Source: Eubacterium sp. CAG:252
GTDB lineage: Bacteria; Bacillota; Clostridia; Lachnospirales; Lachnospiraceae
Direction: 5' to 3'
Assembly (NCBI GenBank): GCA_000436535.1
Contig: FR886268.1
Coordinates: 33,175 to 45,645, forward strand
Length of the DNA stretch: 12,471 nucleotides
Below, in pieces: positions 12,455 to 12,471 of this stretch (the first letter of the stretch is position 1; every line of letters begins with the position of its first letter). A program made the translations under genes and the position numbers. The notes under the pieces were generated by a model. That model worked only from the letters and a program-made list of their open reading frames with translations. It did not search any database and was not told the DNA's origin.

Positions 12455-12471
12455 TACTTTTCCTCCCCTAC

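Overview
The window reads as a low-GC Firmicute chromosome, most likely a Lachnospiraceae (Clostridia) gut or rumen species. This rests on the AT-rich codon use, GGAGG-type ribosome binding sites, sigma-A promoters and relatives of the proteins that I know from that family. No RNA gene, CRISPR array or complete mobile element was seen. Every gene that I can support lies on the minus strand, so gene order is described here from right to left.

Right end (10598-12454): dctQ and dctM, the two membrane subunits of a TRAP transporter, overlap by ATGA. They are followed by a short duplication of the dctM tail and a strong terminator. Next come two tandem structured repeats of about 135 bp (10153-10422), whose stems differ by pairing-preserving changes. 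Then comes a 397-residue protein resembling the U32 peptidase/TIM-barrel group, with Asn/Lys-rich low-complexity inserts (8812-10005).

Middle (5067-8790): a gene graveyard. A promoter drives a leader that encodes a 26-residue peptide. The peptide ORF ends inside the loop of a perfect 14-bp terminator, and that terminator sits directly before the ribosome binding site of a MATE efflux gene, which looks like an attenuator. The MATE gene itself is wrecked: it has an internal deletion and is cut off by a decayed insertion sequence. Beyond lie fragments or frame-broken copies of at least four more genes (an unknown protein at 7654, an unknown at 6400, an immunity-like protein at 5784 and a DUF1848 protein at 5067). 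Two intact small genes sit among them: a P-loop nucleotide kinase-like protein and a 108-residue hypothetical.

Left half (860-4854): intact metabolic or accessory genes. These are a LUD-domain (LutC-like) protein, an HD-domain hydrolase and a flavodoxin-like reductase followed by an acetyltransferase stump. Then comes a two-gene unit made of a small coiled-coil/HTH protein and a DUF1910/DUF1911 (PoNi-type) immunity protein, with a perfect 16-bp inverted repeat between them.

Left edge (1-852): a fully consensus sigma-A promoter starts a roughly 300-nt leader that holds two tandem 119-bp copies of a cloverleaf-like structured repeat. The leader leads into the 5' part of a type I signal peptidase gene, which runs off the window.

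The two strongest candidates for something undescribed are the promoter-driven cloverleaf repeat ahead of lepB and the covarying tandem repeat at 10153-10422. The leader-peptide attenuator ahead of the MATE remnant is the clearest regulatory device.
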